A stretch of DNA of 64,000 nt from assembly GCA_043585095.1 (NCBI GenBank), contig CP121321.1, forward strand, positions 3,038,001 to 3,102,000, in the 5' to 3' direction. This document shows positions 9,202 to 18,101 of this stretch, piece by piece. Numbering within the stretch: the stretch's first letter is position 1; every line of letters starts with the position of its first letter. Both the position numbers and the translations under genes were made by a program. The notes beneath the pieces were generated by a model that saw only the letters and a program-made list of their open reading frames with translations, ran no database searches and was not told where the DNA came from. Source of the DNA: JANQIO01 sp043585095. Its GTDB lineage: Bacteria > Pseudomonadota > Gammaproteobacteria > Pseudomonadales > Halieaceae.

Positions 9202-9384
9202 AGTGTTCCTCCAGAGGCGGCAAGACTAGTAAAAGCCGTTTTTCCTGACAAATACCTAAACGGCATATGGTTATTACAGCTTCGGTCACCTGATCCCTTT
9301 CGCCAGTCCAGCCTGAAAACCCAGGTCATTGCTCCTGATCTGCAGGATGAAGATACTGAGTGACTCAATCAGGAGGATTTAGCC

Positions 9385-10512
9385 GTGAAAAACAGCCTTT
9401 GTGAACGCCTGGGTATCGATTACCCGATTTTTGCCTTCAGCCACTGTCGCGATGTTGTGGTCGCGGTGAGCAAAGCCGGCGGCATCGGTGTGCTGGGTGC
9501 AGTGGGATTCTCCCGCGAACAGCTCAAAGAAGAGCTGGACTGGATAGATGAGCACATTGGCGACAAGCCCTACGGCGTCGACATCGTCATCCCCGAGAAA
9601 TATGAGGGCATGGGTGACATGAACCCGGATGAGCTGGAAAAACAGCTTATGAGCATGGTGCCCAAAGAGCATATGGAGTTTGCCGAGAAGCTGCTCAGCG
9701 ATGCTGGCGTTCCGGCATGGCCGGACGGTGACGGCGGCATGGGCCTACTGGGCTGGACCGAGGCCACGGCTACGCCGTTGCTGGAAGAAGCGCTGACCCG
9801 TCCGGGATGTCGGATGATTGCGAACGCGCTGGGAACACCCCCGGCAGACAAAATAAAAATGGTACAGGATTCAGGCCGGCTGATCGGTGCGCTATGCGGC
9901 AAAGTAAAGCAGGCGGTCGCGCACAAAGAAGCCGGCCTGGACTTTATTATCGGTCAGGGCGGAGAAGGCGGCGGCCATACCGGGGATATCGGCTCGATCG
10001 TGCTGTGGCCGCAGATGATCGATGCTATCGGCGATACACCGTTTCTGGCGGCTGGCGGCATCGGTAATGGCCGACAGATTGCAGCGGCAATGGCCATGGG
10101 CTCAGCGGGCGTCTGGACGGGTTCGCTTTGGCTAACCGTAGAAGAAGCACACACCCAGCCCGCGCAGAAAGAGAGCCTGCTGGCCGCTAGCAGCGGCGAC
10201 ACCGTGCGGTCTCGCTCCTGGACCGGCAAACCCTGTCGCATGCTGCGCAATTCATGGACTGACGCCTGGGACGCCGAAGACACCCCCGACCCACTCGGCA
10301 TGCCGCTACAGGGTCTGGTCACATCCGACGGTATTCGCCGCACAGCAACTTACGCCGACAAGGGCGACTGCCAGTCGGTCGCGTTTAATCCCTGCGGGCA
10401 GGTGATCGGTCAGATTAATGCGGTAGAGAGCTGCCGCGACGTCATGTTCAAGTTGCTCGACGAGTACGTCGACGCTGTTGAACGCGCCGGGTCGATGCTG
10501 CCGGAGGTTTAG
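9385..10512 (+). CDS. Nitronate monooxygenase / 2-nitropropane dioxygenase-family flavoprotein
   Basis: A 375-residue FMN-dependent TIM-barrel oxidoreductase. It shows an N-terminal ERLGIDYPIFAF segment, the glycine-rich GQGGEGGGHTGDIG and the phosphate-binding AAGGIGNGRQIAAAMAMGSAG, all typical of the family that includes nitronate monooxygenase and the enoyl reductase FabK. The true substrate cannot be read from the sequence. The GTG start has a strong AGGAGGA site 7 bases upstream. The 3' end overlaps the converging ParA gene by 4 bp. Confidence 0.88.
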   Translation: MKNSLCERLGIDYPIFAFSHCRDVVVAVSKAGGIGVLGAVGFSREQLKEELDWIDEHIGDKPYGVDIVIPEKYEGMGDMNPDELEKQLMSMVPKEHMEFAEKLLSDAGVPAWPDGDGGMGLLGWTEATATPLLEEALTRPGCRMIANALGTPPADKIKMVQDSGRLIGALCGKVKQAVAHKEAGLDFIIGQGGEGGGHTGDIGSIVLWPQMIDAIGDTPFLAAGGIGNGRQIAAAMAMGSAGVWTGSLWLTVEEAHTQPAQKESLLAASSGDTVRSRSWTGKPCRMLRNSWTDAWDAEDTPDPLGMPLQGLVTSDGIRRTATYADKGDCQSVAFNPCGQVIGQINAVESCRDVMFKLLDEYVDAVERAGSMLPEV

Positions 10513-11309
10513 GCAGCAAAGCCTACCGCGTTAGCCTCCAGCTCTTCGTGCAGCGCCAGATACTGCTGCGTCAGTTTATGGCTGGGGGCAAGATCGATCA
10601 GCGGGCGATGTTCCCGGTGGGACTCTTTCATCTTTACTGAGGTATTCAGGTAGGTCGAGAAAACCGGCATTCCTTCCTCCTCCAGCTCTGCGACCAACTC
10701 GCCGGGTAGCCGAGCCTGGCTGTTGAACTGATTGATTACAATGCCTTCCACCACCAGATCGGGATTGTGGTCTTCCTGTAGCTCTACAATGTTGTCCATG
10801 AGGCTGTAGAGCGACTGTCGCGCAAAGCTATCGCAGTCAAAGGGAATCATCAACGAATCCGCAGCAATCAATGCAGACTTACTGTAGAAGTTGAAATTGG
10901 GCGGCGTATCGATATAGATGCGGTCGTATTCTTCTCCCAGTTTATCCATCGCGTCACGCAATTTATAAATCTTGTAGCGAGACTCCAGCTCTTTCTCCAT
11001 CGTCGTTAACGCCGGACTGGATGGCATCAAATAGAGATTCTCGTAGGGGGTTTCCCATACAAAGGCGTCTGGATTACTGGCTTTCTTACGCGAACGCACC
11101 GTTTGCTTGAACAACGCCGCAACGCCTTGCGCCTCTTCGGGGTAGGCCTCGGCGTCAATATCCCCCACCAGGTAGTGAGTGGTATTGCCCTGTACATCCA
11201 GATCGACAACCAGAGTTCGCAAACCCATGGCGGCGCCAATTGCAGCGAGATTACAGGTGATGCTGGTCTTGCCGACACCGCCTTTCTGATTGAACACGAC
11301 GCGTCTCAT
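10509..11309 (-). CDS. ParA/MinD-family ATPase
   Basis: A 266-residue deviant Walker ATPase: the Walker A KGGVGKTS lies at residues ~9-16, followed by VDLDVQGNTT and the Walker B-like IYIDTPPN. ParA-family proteins position DNA, chemosensory arrays or other cargo. No parB or parS candidate is adjacent, so this is probably an orphan cargo-positioning ATPase, not the chromosomal ParA. The start is set at ATG 11309 so that the protein begins MRRVVFNQKGG, as in relatives; the upstream extension is unlike the family. Confidence 0.88.
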   Translation of the reverse strand: MRRVVFNQKGGVGKTSITCNLAAIGAAMGLRTLVVDLDVQGNTTHYLVGDIDAEAYPEEAQGVAALFKQTVRSRKKASNPDAFVWETPYENLYLMPSSPALTTMEKELESRYKIYKLRDAMDKLGEEYDRIYIDTPPNFNFYSKSALIAADSLMIPFDCDSFARQSLYSLMDNIVELQEDHNPDLVVEGIVINQFNSQARLPGELVAELEEEGMPVFSTYLNTSVKMKESHREHRPLIDLAPSHKLTQQYLALHEELEANAVGFAA

Positions 11310-11390
11310 GTCGAGTGGCCTGTAGAAGAGAGAAGGCCAGAGATAATAAAACAAAGCTCAACAGCATTGGAAATTCTCTGTAAAAATCCT

Positions 11391-11459
11391 AGCCGCTGGG
11401 ACGCCAGCCGCTGGACCGCCAGCCGCTGGATCGCCAGCCACTGGATCGCCAGCCGCTGC
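11391..11459. repeat. 15-bp tandem repeat, about 4.6 copies
   Basis: The unit AGCCGCTGGAYCGCC is repeated from 11391, 11406, 11421, 11436 and 11451 (last copy partial), with single-base differences. It lies just past the stop codon of the nudix gene, between it and the parA-like gene. Its period is a multiple of three, but no supported gene covers it. Confidence 0.9.
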
Positions 11460-11468
11460 ACACAGTGA

Positions 11469-12023
11469 TTACCGGGTGACGACCGGGCGCAGTTGATAGT
11501 CATCCCGTGACATTTCCGCGTGGTAGATACCAAACTCGCCTCGATCCAAATCATCGTAAGCCTGACGAATGGCGTCGTTGACCTCTGGATAAGCAAGCTG
11601 CTCCCACGGGCACTCCTCTCTTGAGAAGAATGCGGCGTCCTGCGCTTCTTCACCGGGTTGGCAGTTTAAGTCTGCAACTTCTGCGCGATAGGCCAGATAG
11701 ACCTGATTCATAAACGTGATGGTGCCGGCCATATAGAGCTCTAGCTGCTCTGGGGGAAGCCTTATGCCAGCCTCCTCCCAAAGCTCACGCGCGGCCCCTT
11801 CCGCACTGGTTTCCGCCGCCTCCATAAATCCGCCGGGTATGGCCCAAAAACCTACCTGTGGCGGCAATGCGCGCTTGATAAACAGAAGCCGTTTGCCGCA
11901 GGCGATGAAACTCGTGAGCATTACCGAGGGGTGATCAACGAAGCGTCGGCCGCAGGCGCTACAGTGACAGCGAGACAGTGGCACGGTCGCTGGAAGTTCT
12001 TCACCACAAGCAGAGCAAAACAT
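11469..12023 (-). CDS. Nudix hydrolase with N-terminal zinc ribbon
   Basis: A 184-residue protein. The N-terminal zinc ribbon has two CxxC pairs (CSAC at residues 3-6, CSAC at 21-24). The Nudix box GGFMEAAETSAEGAARELWEEAG provides the Mg-binding REXXEE-type residues for cleaving nucleoside-diphosphate-linked compounds. It resembles NADH/ADP-ribose pyrophosphatase relatives but lacks the length of NudC; the substrate is unknown. Its ATG shares one base with the pqiC stop (TGATG), so it is the last gene of the pqi operon and probably translationally coupled. Confidence 0.9.
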   Translation of the reverse strand: MFCSACGEELPATVPLSRCHCSACGRRFVDHPSVMLTSFIACGKRLLFIKRALPPQVGFWAIPGGFMEAAETSAEGAARELWEEAGIRLPPEQLELYMAGTITFMNQVYLAYRAEVADLNCQPGEEAQDAAFFSREECPWEQLAYPEVNDAIRQAYDDLDRGEFGIYHAEMSRDDYQLRPVVTR

Positions 12024-12619
12024 CAGTCGGCTGGATCTACCAGCTCATCAAGCGACTGCGCGATACGCCCGGCAAGCTTCGCCAGCAGCTGTTGCTGGGC
12101 CTTCGCCAGCGCATTGTAACCATCCGCCTCCAGAGCCAGCGTTTCGGCAAACTGGTAAGACGACAATACCTCGTCGTCGTGCTTTACCCACCAGTAGGCG
12201 ATCAGCTTGGCGCCGCCTTCAGAGGTGCCATGCAATTGATCAATCCGCACACCAAAGACGGTATCGGCGGAAGAAAAACGCGCCGGCAGGATGTCGGTCT
12301 GCAGCGCTTTGGAGACTTCCAGCGTCAGATAGCTGGTTATCGCAACCGGCGGGGGTTCTGCCCAGCGATGATTGCGCGCAGCGCGGATCTCACCCGGCGC
12401 AATCTCCAACACCAGGCCCGGCTGATCAATATACGGCGCCACCTGCACCTCACCGATGGCAATCTCATCAGATGGAGTGAGCGCACGCGACGTTTCCTGT
12501 GCATCAGATCGCAGCAGATACAAATGAGTCTCGATGGGCGCTCCAGCACAGGCCATGAGTAAGGCGGGTAACAGAATCGCGCTCACGGCGGGGAAACGGG
12601 ACAGAACGTGCAACATCAT
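12023..12619 (-). CDS. pqiC: PqiC-family lipoprotein
   Basis: A 198-residue lipoprotein with the lipobox LLMAC at about residues 20-24 and a DUF330/ABC-type auxiliary domain. In E. coli, PqiC sits at the outer membrane at the end of the PqiB lipid-transport tunnel. Here it overlaps pqiB by 4 bp (ATGA), as expected for a coupled operon. The assignment rests on position after a PqiB-type MCE protein, the lipobox and the size. Confidence 0.88.
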   Translation of the reverse strand: MMLHVLSRFPAVSAILLPALLMACAGAPIETHLYLLRSDAQETSRALTPSDEIAIGEVQVAPYIDQPGLVLEIAPGEIRAARNHRWAEPPPVAITSYLTLEVSKALQTDILPARFSSADTVFGVRIDQLHGTSEGGAKLIAYWWVKHDDEVLSSYQFAETLALEADGYNALAKAQQQLLAKLAGRIAQSLDELVDPAD

Positions 12620-14268
12620 GGCGCCTCCGGCTGGGGATCGTCTGGCAGTTTCGAACCCACCAGTGCCGCGTTGGGTTGATCTGAAAGAGTTTGCGTAAGG
12701 TCTTCAAGATTCGCCATTGCCCTGCTGAGCTGCCGCATCGCCGCGTTTAGGTTCTGGTACAGTTCCGCGTCAGGCGACAGGCCAGACAGCGCATTGCTCA
12801 ACTCTGCCAGCGTCTCGTTGAGCTGCGCGGGTAATTGGGTCGCACCGTCAGACTCCAGCGTATTCCCCAGGCCATTCAACACGCGCTGCAATTCCGCCAT
12901 CGCCGCATTGGCGTTGGCCACGGTTTCTCCCAAGGGTGCGTTATCCACTTTATCGAGGATCGAATTCACCTTAACCAAAATCTGATCAAAGCCACCACCA
13001 ATCGTCGGGATAATGGTGTAACCCATGAACGGCTCTGCCGCCGGCACGTCTTCTGCATCAAAATAGTCCATATTGATGTACTTGGCACCGGTGAGCAGGT
13101 TGCCGGTATCCAGCATCGCCCGAAGCCCACCTTTGATACCCTCGTCGATTGAATCCTCAAGCGCTTCGACCGCTCGTTCAGAATCCGGCAAGGCCAGTCG
13201 ACCTGGCTCTAAATAGACCAGCACCGGCAGGGGCGCGCCCTGATTCTCCAGAGACGCAGGCCCGGATGCGCTGTCAATCCGCTCGCGCGTTCCTGTCATC
13301 ACTTCCCGCAACATAATGCGCTCAACATGGCCTATGCGGATACCGCGATACTCTACCGGCGCACCGGGGACAAGACCCTTAAGAGACTGGGAAAACATCA
13401 CCACAAAATACGCGCCATAGCGATAGGGGTTTTCGCGGGTGGCTTTAACGCTATCAAAGAGCTGGAAGTCGGCACCTGATTCGACTGACTGCCCCGGGTC
13501 TATCCCGGGCGGCCTCTCAAAGGCGATGCCTCCCATTAGCATGGTATCCAGCGAACCCGTGCGCAGCTTTACACCCTCAGCGCCTGCGCTCAGTGAAATA
13601 CCACTGGTATTCCAAAAACGCACCGCGCTATCCACAAGCTGATCGAAGGGTGCATCGATAAACACAACGTAGCGCATTTTCTGTCGCTCAGGATCCAACT
13701 CCGCCACCTCAACGCGGCCCACCCGGTAACCCTTATAGAGAACCGCACTGCCGGTACTGACGGAACCCGCGTGATCGCTGAGCAAATTCAGCCGAATCCC
13801 CGGCGCATTCGCGGCTGTGAGCGGGGCTGCGCTTAGTGCCTCAAAATGCCGCGTGCCCGTGTCCTGCTCCGATCCCGGAGCCATTTCGATATAAGCGCCG
13901 GAAAGCAAAGTATCGAGACCGGTGATATTGCCCACGCCAACCCGCGCGGTCACCACCCAGAACCGGGTGTCAGGTTTTAGCAAGGCTCTGGCCTTATAGT
14001 CCATCGCCACTCTAGCTTCGACTTTCTGATAGTCATCGCTGAGCGTTATGTTGGTGAGGACACCCATTTCGACATTCCGGTACTTGACCTTGGTCTTACC
14101 CGCCACCAGGCCTTCTGCCGTATCCAGAGTGATGGTGATATCCGGCCCCTCCGTCAGCCAGGTATGAACAACCAGATATATCCCCATGCCCAGAGCCAGT
14201 GCGGGAATAATCCAAATCGGGTTGATACCACGACCCTTTCTGAGCTCGGGTTCTGTTGTCACATTCAC
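12616..14268 (-). CDS. pqiB: PqiB-type MCE-domain intermembrane transport protein
   Basis: A 550-residue protein anchored by one N-terminal helix (about residues 19-37, INPIWIIPALALGMGIYLVV) and carrying three MCE/MlaD domains in the periplasm (about 42-140, 155-245, 280-410), followed by a helical C-terminus (about 430-530). E. coli PqiB (546 residues) has the same plan and forms a syringe-like tunnel across the periplasm for lipids. The start is GTG, overlapping the upstream pqiA stop as GTGA. Confidence 0.95.
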   Translation of the reverse strand: MNVTTEPELRKGRGINPIWIIPALALGMGIYLVVHTWLTEGPDITITLDTAEGLVAGKTKVKYRNVEMGVLTNITLSDDYQKVEARVAMDYKARALLKPDTRFWVVTARVGVGNITGLDTLLSGAYIEMAPGSEQDTGTRHFEALSAAPLTAANAPGIRLNLLSDHAGSVSTGSAVLYKGYRVGRVEVAELDPERQKMRYVVFIDAPFDQLVDSAVRFWNTSGISLSAGAEGVKLRTGSLDTMLMGGIAFERPPGIDPGQSVESGADFQLFDSVKATRENPYRYGAYFVVMFSQSLKGLVPGAPVEYRGIRIGHVERIMLREVMTGTRERIDSASGPASLENQGAPLPVLVYLEPGRLALPDSERAVEALEDSIDEGIKGGLRAMLDTGNLLTGAKYINMDYFDAEDVPAAEPFMGYTIIPTIGGGFDQILVKVNSILDKVDNAPLGETVANANAAMAELQRVLNGLGNTLESDGATQLPAQLNETLAELSNALSGLSPDAELYQNLNAAMRQLSRAMANLEDLTQTLSDQPNAALVGSKLPDDPQPEAP

Positions 14269-14930
14269 GGGACGTTCCCTGTCTTGTCATTCGATTTCGG
14301 GCTGTTGGCTTCCGCCTCACCATCCCAAATCAACCTGGGGTCAAAGCTCTCTGCGGCGATCATAGTCACAATCACCACCCCGGCAAAGGCCAGAGCAGCG
14401 ATGCCGGGTCGAATGCTCAGAATGCCGCCCAAATGCACTAGCGCCACGAGTATAGACACGACGAATACGTCCACCATAGACCATTTACCGATGAACTCGG
14501 TTACCTGATAGAGGCTGGTCCGCTGCCGCCGGTTCAGGTTTGAATGCTTACCCACCGAGTAGACGAGGTAGAACATCGAAATCAGCTTGCCCACCGGCAC
14601 CATAACGCTGGCAATGAAAATAACGGCGGCGATAGGAATTGAGCCGTGCTTAATCAGTATGACGACCCCACCCAAAATGGTGTTAGGGTCCGTTTTACCC
14701 AGATAATCCGTGTACATAATGGGGTACACGTTGGCCGGTATATACAGCATGGAAGCAGTAATCAATAGTGCCAGCGTGCGTTGCAGGCTGTGGGCCGCGC
14801 GTTGGTGCAGCGCCGCTCCGCAGCGCGAGCACCGGGCCTCGGCAACTGACGAAACCTTTGCGCAGGTATGGCAGCCGACCAGGCCCTGATCGATAGCCCG
14901 CAGGCCTTTTACAGAGCCTTCAGGCTGCAT
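14265..14930 (-). CDS. pqiA: PqiA-family membrane protein, C-terminal half
   Basis: A 221-residue inner-membrane protein with four predicted helices and an N-terminal rubredoxin-like zinc site (CHTCAKV...CSRCG). It corresponds to the second half of E. coli PqiA, which is one ~417-residue protein with two such modules. The conserved PANVYPIMY and WSMVDVFVVSILVALVHLG segments are present. It overlaps the preceding half by 11 bp and pqiB by 4 bp. Split PqiA pairs are known in other gammaproteobacteria, so this is likely functional and not a frameshift. Confidence 0.92.
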   Translation of the reverse strand: MQPEGSVKGLRAIDQGLVGCHTCAKVSSVAEARCSRCGAALHQRAAHSLQRTLALLITASMLYIPANVYPIMYTDYLGKTDPNTILGGVVILIKHGSIPIAAVIFIASVMVPVGKLISMFYLVYSVGKHSNLNRRQRTSLYQVTEFIGKWSMVDVFVVSILVALVHLGGILSIRPGIAALAFAGVVIVTMIAAESFDPRLIWDGEAEANSPKSNDKTGNVP

Positions 14931-15540
14931 GATTGCGGTCCTCTAGCGTCTCTATCTGCCTCCAAAGCTGGAAGCGATCCAACAGAGCGACCGCCATGGT
15001 GAATAAGATGGCAAAGACTGTGTAGGCCCAGAACGATAGGCCGAGCGTAATAGTCGCCATCGAAGCGATCTTCACCAGAGAAACAATCACGCCGATGATA
15101 AAGACCTCAACCATGGACCAACTGGTCAGGCGAAACACCCATCTTGCCAGCGGCTTAAGCCAGGGACGCCAGCGCTCTCTTGCCAGCGGCAGGCTCATTG
15201 CAACCAACATGACCAGCACGAACGTGGGAATAACAATAATAAATGAAGCGACCAGCACACCAACGAGGGGTAAACCGTAGTCCCATAATGCCAGCGGCGT
15301 TTCCAATAGGGTCATCACGCTTTCGACGCCGCTGGAGGCAAACGACAGAAACGGAAACACACAAGCCGCAGCAAGCGCTATCAATGCGGCCACGGCGTAT
15401 GCCGCGATACGCTCAGGCGCATCCTGCAGGTGGCGGGAGAGTTTGTGGCCACAGCAGGGGCAGTAAGCGCGGTGGCCATGCTCCAGGCCGGCCAGGTCTA
15501 CCAACAGGTCACAGCCGTGGCAGGCTATGGTCGTTTTCAT
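14920..15540 (-). CDS. pqiA: PqiA-family membrane protein, N-terminal half
   Basis: A 206-residue membrane protein, first gene of the pqi operon, matching the first module of PqiA: zinc-ribbon CHGC...CPCCG, the CVFPFLSF helix and the WSMVEVFIIGVIVSLVKIA segment. The two halves would together rebuild PqiA, proposed to feed lipid to PqiB. The start is set at ATG 15540 (MKTTIACHGC); the frame extends upstream only to a TTG codon. Confidence 0.92.
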   Translation of the reverse strand: MKTTIACHGCDLLVDLAGLEHGHRAYCPCCGHKLSRHLQDAPERIAAYAVAALIALAAACVFPFLSFASSGVESVMTLLETPLALWDYGLPLVGVLVASFIIVIPTFVLVMLVAMSLPLARERWRPWLKPLARWVFRLTSWSMVEVFIIGVIVSLVKIASMATITLGLSFWAYTVFAILFTMAVALLDRFQLWRQIETLEDRNHAA

Positions 15541-15645
15541 AGCAGCGATGATAGCCCAGCGAGTAAACAAGGTAACGCTTTGCTAGTTGATTGGTAATCG
15601 CCTCGTTATGCTATGTGGCCACTAACACGCTGCGGACGCTTTGCT

Positions 15646-16920
15646 ATGACCAATATTCAACTACTGCTCACCGGCAACGAGATCATGAGCGGTGACACAG
15701 TGGATTCCAATTCTGCGATGATTGCCCAGCGTCTTACTGAAGTGGGCCTTGGCGTAACCAGAAAAGTCACTCTGGGCGACGACGCCGCAGCGCTCACTCA
15801 GGAACTTAAGGCAATGGCCACCGAGGCCGACGTCATTATCGTCAATGGCGGCCTTGGGCCAACCGAGGACGATCTTACCGCCGCGATTCTGGCCGATGCC
15901 GCAGGCGTTGCCTTGGTCGAACACCCGGAGGCTAAAGCTCACGTCGAGGCCTGGTGCGCAAGGCGGGGCGCGACTGCAAACCCGGCCAACCTAAAGCAGG
16001 CCTTGCTGCCGGATGCCTGCACACTGGTGCACAACCCGGTGGGCAGCGCCGTTGGCTTCCAGCTGATGTTAGATCGCTGTCTGGTGATCTGTACTCCGGG
16101 GGTACCCGGCGAGCTTGGCGCGATGCTGCCCGCTGTTCTCGACAACATGGCCCTTCATCTAGGCGAGTTCGAGGCCAGCCACGTGCTCAGATTACAAACC
16201 TTCGGCCTGGGCGAGTCCACGGCGCAACAAGCCATTAAGGAATCGGCCTTCGCATGGCCAGAGGACGTCACCCTGGGGTTCAGGGCTGGCGCACCGCAGA
16301 TGGAAATCAAGCTATCTATCGCCAGCCCTGAGCACACAGCCCTGCAGCGTGCTTGTCGAGATGAGCTTCAGCGCCTGTTTGGCGACCACATTATTGGCGA
16401 AGACAGTACCAGCCTCGCACAAGCTGTGCTGTCCTTGCTCGCCAACAAGGGCAAAACGGTGAGCACGGCAGAAAGCTGCACGGGTGGATTGATCGCCAGC
16501 ATGCTCACTGCGGTACCGGGATCGTCCTCCGGGTTTCACGCTGGCTTCGTGACCTATTCCAACGACATCAAACAGTCCGTGCTGGGAGTGGCCGAGTCGA
16601 CGCTATCGGAGCACGGTGCGGTGAGCGAAGCAACGGTTATAGAAATGGCAGCCGGCGCCCTGGCGCGGGCCGGAAGTGACTATGCAATCGCCGTATCCGG
16701 CATAGCAGGACCGGGTGGCGGCAGCGAAGACAAGCCGGTTGGGACGGTTTGGCTAGCCTGGGGTCGGGAGGGTGATATACGCACTAGAGGGTTGTGTTGG
16801 CCGGTAGAGCGCACGCTGTTCCAAACCATGATCGCTGCGGCCGCTCTGGATATGTTGAGACGCATGCTCCTTGGCATCGATAGTGAGCCGCGTTACTTTG
16901 CGCAGCGACGCCAGGCCTGA
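15646..16920 (+). CDS. cinA: CinA-family protein (nicotinamide-nucleotide amidase / MoaB-like)
   Basis: A 424-residue two-domain protein. The N-terminal MoCF/CinA domain carries LLTGNEIMSGDTVDSN and GGLGPTEDDLT. The C-terminal PncC-type amidase carries STAESCTGGLIASMLT and the AVSGIAGPGGGSEDKPVGTV block. Bacterial CinA hydrolyses NMN and, in some species, ADP-ribose, recycling pyridine nucleotides; the competence role implied by the name is not general. An earlier in-frame ATG exists at 15613, but the family starts near MTNIQLLLTGNE, so the later one is used. Confidence 0.93.
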   Translation: MTNIQLLLTGNEIMSGDTVDSNSAMIAQRLTEVGLGVTRKVTLGDDAAALTQELKAMATEADVIIVNGGLGPTEDDLTAAILADAAGVALVEHPEAKAHVEAWCARRGATANPANLKQALLPDACTLVHNPVGSAVGFQLMLDRCLVICTPGVPGELGAMLPAVLDNMALHLGEFEASHVLRLQTFGLGESTAQQAIKESAFAWPEDVTLGFRAGAPQMEIKLSIASPEHTALQRACRDELQRLFGDHIIGEDSTSLAQAVLSLLANKGKTVSTAESCTGGLIASMLTAVPGSSSGFHAGFVTYSNDIKQSVLGVAESTLSEHGAVSEATVIEMAAGALARAGSDYAIAVSGIAGPGGGSEDKPVGTVWLAWGREGDIRTRGLCWPVERTLFQTMIAAAALDMLRRMLLGIDSEPRYFAQRRQA

Positions 16921-16965
16921 TCCGCTTAAGCAGATCCCATCCGTCTAAAAAGGAGCCCTCCAGCC

Positions 16966-17301
16966 TCAGCGACCCGGGTTGAGCTGAAAATGTGAGCGCG
17001 CCTCGAAGGCCTCAACGCAGGAAGGCAAGTCATAGTAACGACCCAGGGTCCGAATGGCGCCCATGCTGGGCTCACCGTACTGGCTCGCCTTATCAACACA
17101 GGCATCGCCGTCGAGTTGGCCTTCCGCGAGACACTGTCGCAGCACCGCGGCGCGCTCTGGCGCCAGTTTTTCCTCGCGATCTGCGTCACACTGCTGCTCC
17201 AGGTTTGCGACTTCTTTTTCAGACAAGTGCGATGCCATAGCCGGCATCAGCGGCATAGCAAAAAACAGTGCCATCATTAACGATAATGGGTAAACGCGCA
17301 T
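16966..17301 (-). CDS. Small secreted cysteine-containing protein, hypothetical
   Basis: A 111-residue protein with a Sec signal peptide (MRVYPLSLMMALFFAMPLMP...AMAS, cut near residue 23). The mature part has four Cys (EQQCDADRE, VLRQCLAEG, DGDACVDKA, DLPSCVEAF), probably forming two periplasmic disulfides. I recognise no named family. The ATG at 17301 is preferred over an upstream start because AGGAG lies 5 bases before it. Its start is only 8 bp after the pdxH stop, so the two are probably cotranscribed. Confidence 0.8.
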   Translation of the reverse strand: MRVYPLSLMMALFFAMPLMPAMASHLSEKEVANLEQQCDADREEKLAPERAAVLRQCLAEGQLDGDACVDKASQYGEPSMGAIRTLGRYYDLPSCVEAFEARSHFQLNPGR

Positions 17302-17309
17302 AGCGGCTC

Positions 17310-17948
17310 CTAGGGTGACAGGCGATTGACGGCCCATGTGGCATCATTTTCGCAGGTATAAAGAAAACGGTCGTGCAAGCGATGTGCTCCGCCTTGCCAA
17401 AACTCCATTTCCTCGGGAATAACGCGGAAGCCGCCCCAGAAGCTGGGCAACGGAACCTCACCGCGCGCAAACTTGTTCTGTAGCTCCTGCATTTTTTCTT
17501 CTAAAACCTGTCTCGCGCTGATGCGCTGGCTTTGCGCAGACGCCCAGGCCGCTAACTGGCTTTCACGCGGGCGCGTGACGAAGTAGCGCGCAACCTCGGC
17601 CATACTCAGACGCTCTACCCAGCCACCCACAATGACCTGCCGCTCCAGCACATTCCAGGGAAAGTGCAGACTGACGCGAGGATTGGCCTCGATAGCTTTT
17701 GCCTTGCGGCTCTCCAGGTTGGTATAGAACACAAAGCCCTCTTTACTGACATCCTTGAGGAGCACCATCCGTTGCCAGGGTCGGCCGTCAGCATCGATGG
17801 TCGCCAACACCATCGCCGTTGGATCACTTAGACCTCCAGCGACCGCCTGCGCCAACCAGTGCTCAAACTGCACCATCGGGTCTTCATGGAGGTCGTCCAG
17901 ATCAAGACCGCCCTGCAGGTATTCACGACGAAAATCTTCCAGTTCCAT
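17310..17948 (-). CDS. pdxH: Pyridoxamine/pyridoxine 5'-phosphate oxidase
   Basis: A 212-residue FMN enzyme making pyridoxal 5'-phosphate from PNP or PMP, the last step of vitamin B6 synthesis and salvage. Visible family blocks are MVLLKDVSKEGFVFYTN, the phosphate-binding SRKAKAIEANPRVSLHFPW, SFWGGFRVIPEEMEFWQGG and the C-terminal HDRFLY...RLSP. An in-frame GTG two codons upstream (17954) is an alternative start. A small secreted-protein gene follows. Confidence 0.95.
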   Translation of the reverse strand: MELEDFRREYLQGGLDLDDLHEDPMVQFEHWLAQAVAGGLSDPTAMVLATIDADGRPWQRMVLLKDVSKEGFVFYTNLESRKAKAIEANPRVSLHFPWNVLERQVIVGGWVERLSMAEVARYFVTRPRESQLAAWASAQSQRISARQVLEEKMQELQNKFARGEVPLPSFWGGFRVIPEEMEFWQGGAHRLHDRFLYTCENDATWAVNRLSP

Positions 17949-18101
17949 TGTCACTACGCTTTATCGCTATGTGTTTTAACGGCCGGTTTGCAAAATTCGG
18001 TTGCCTTCGTTCGGACGCGGTGGGCACCCGGAGCGAAACAGCTTTCACTGCCGCCGCACTGTTTCTAATATACCGCATTCATCCAGCGACGGAGTTTGCG
18101 C

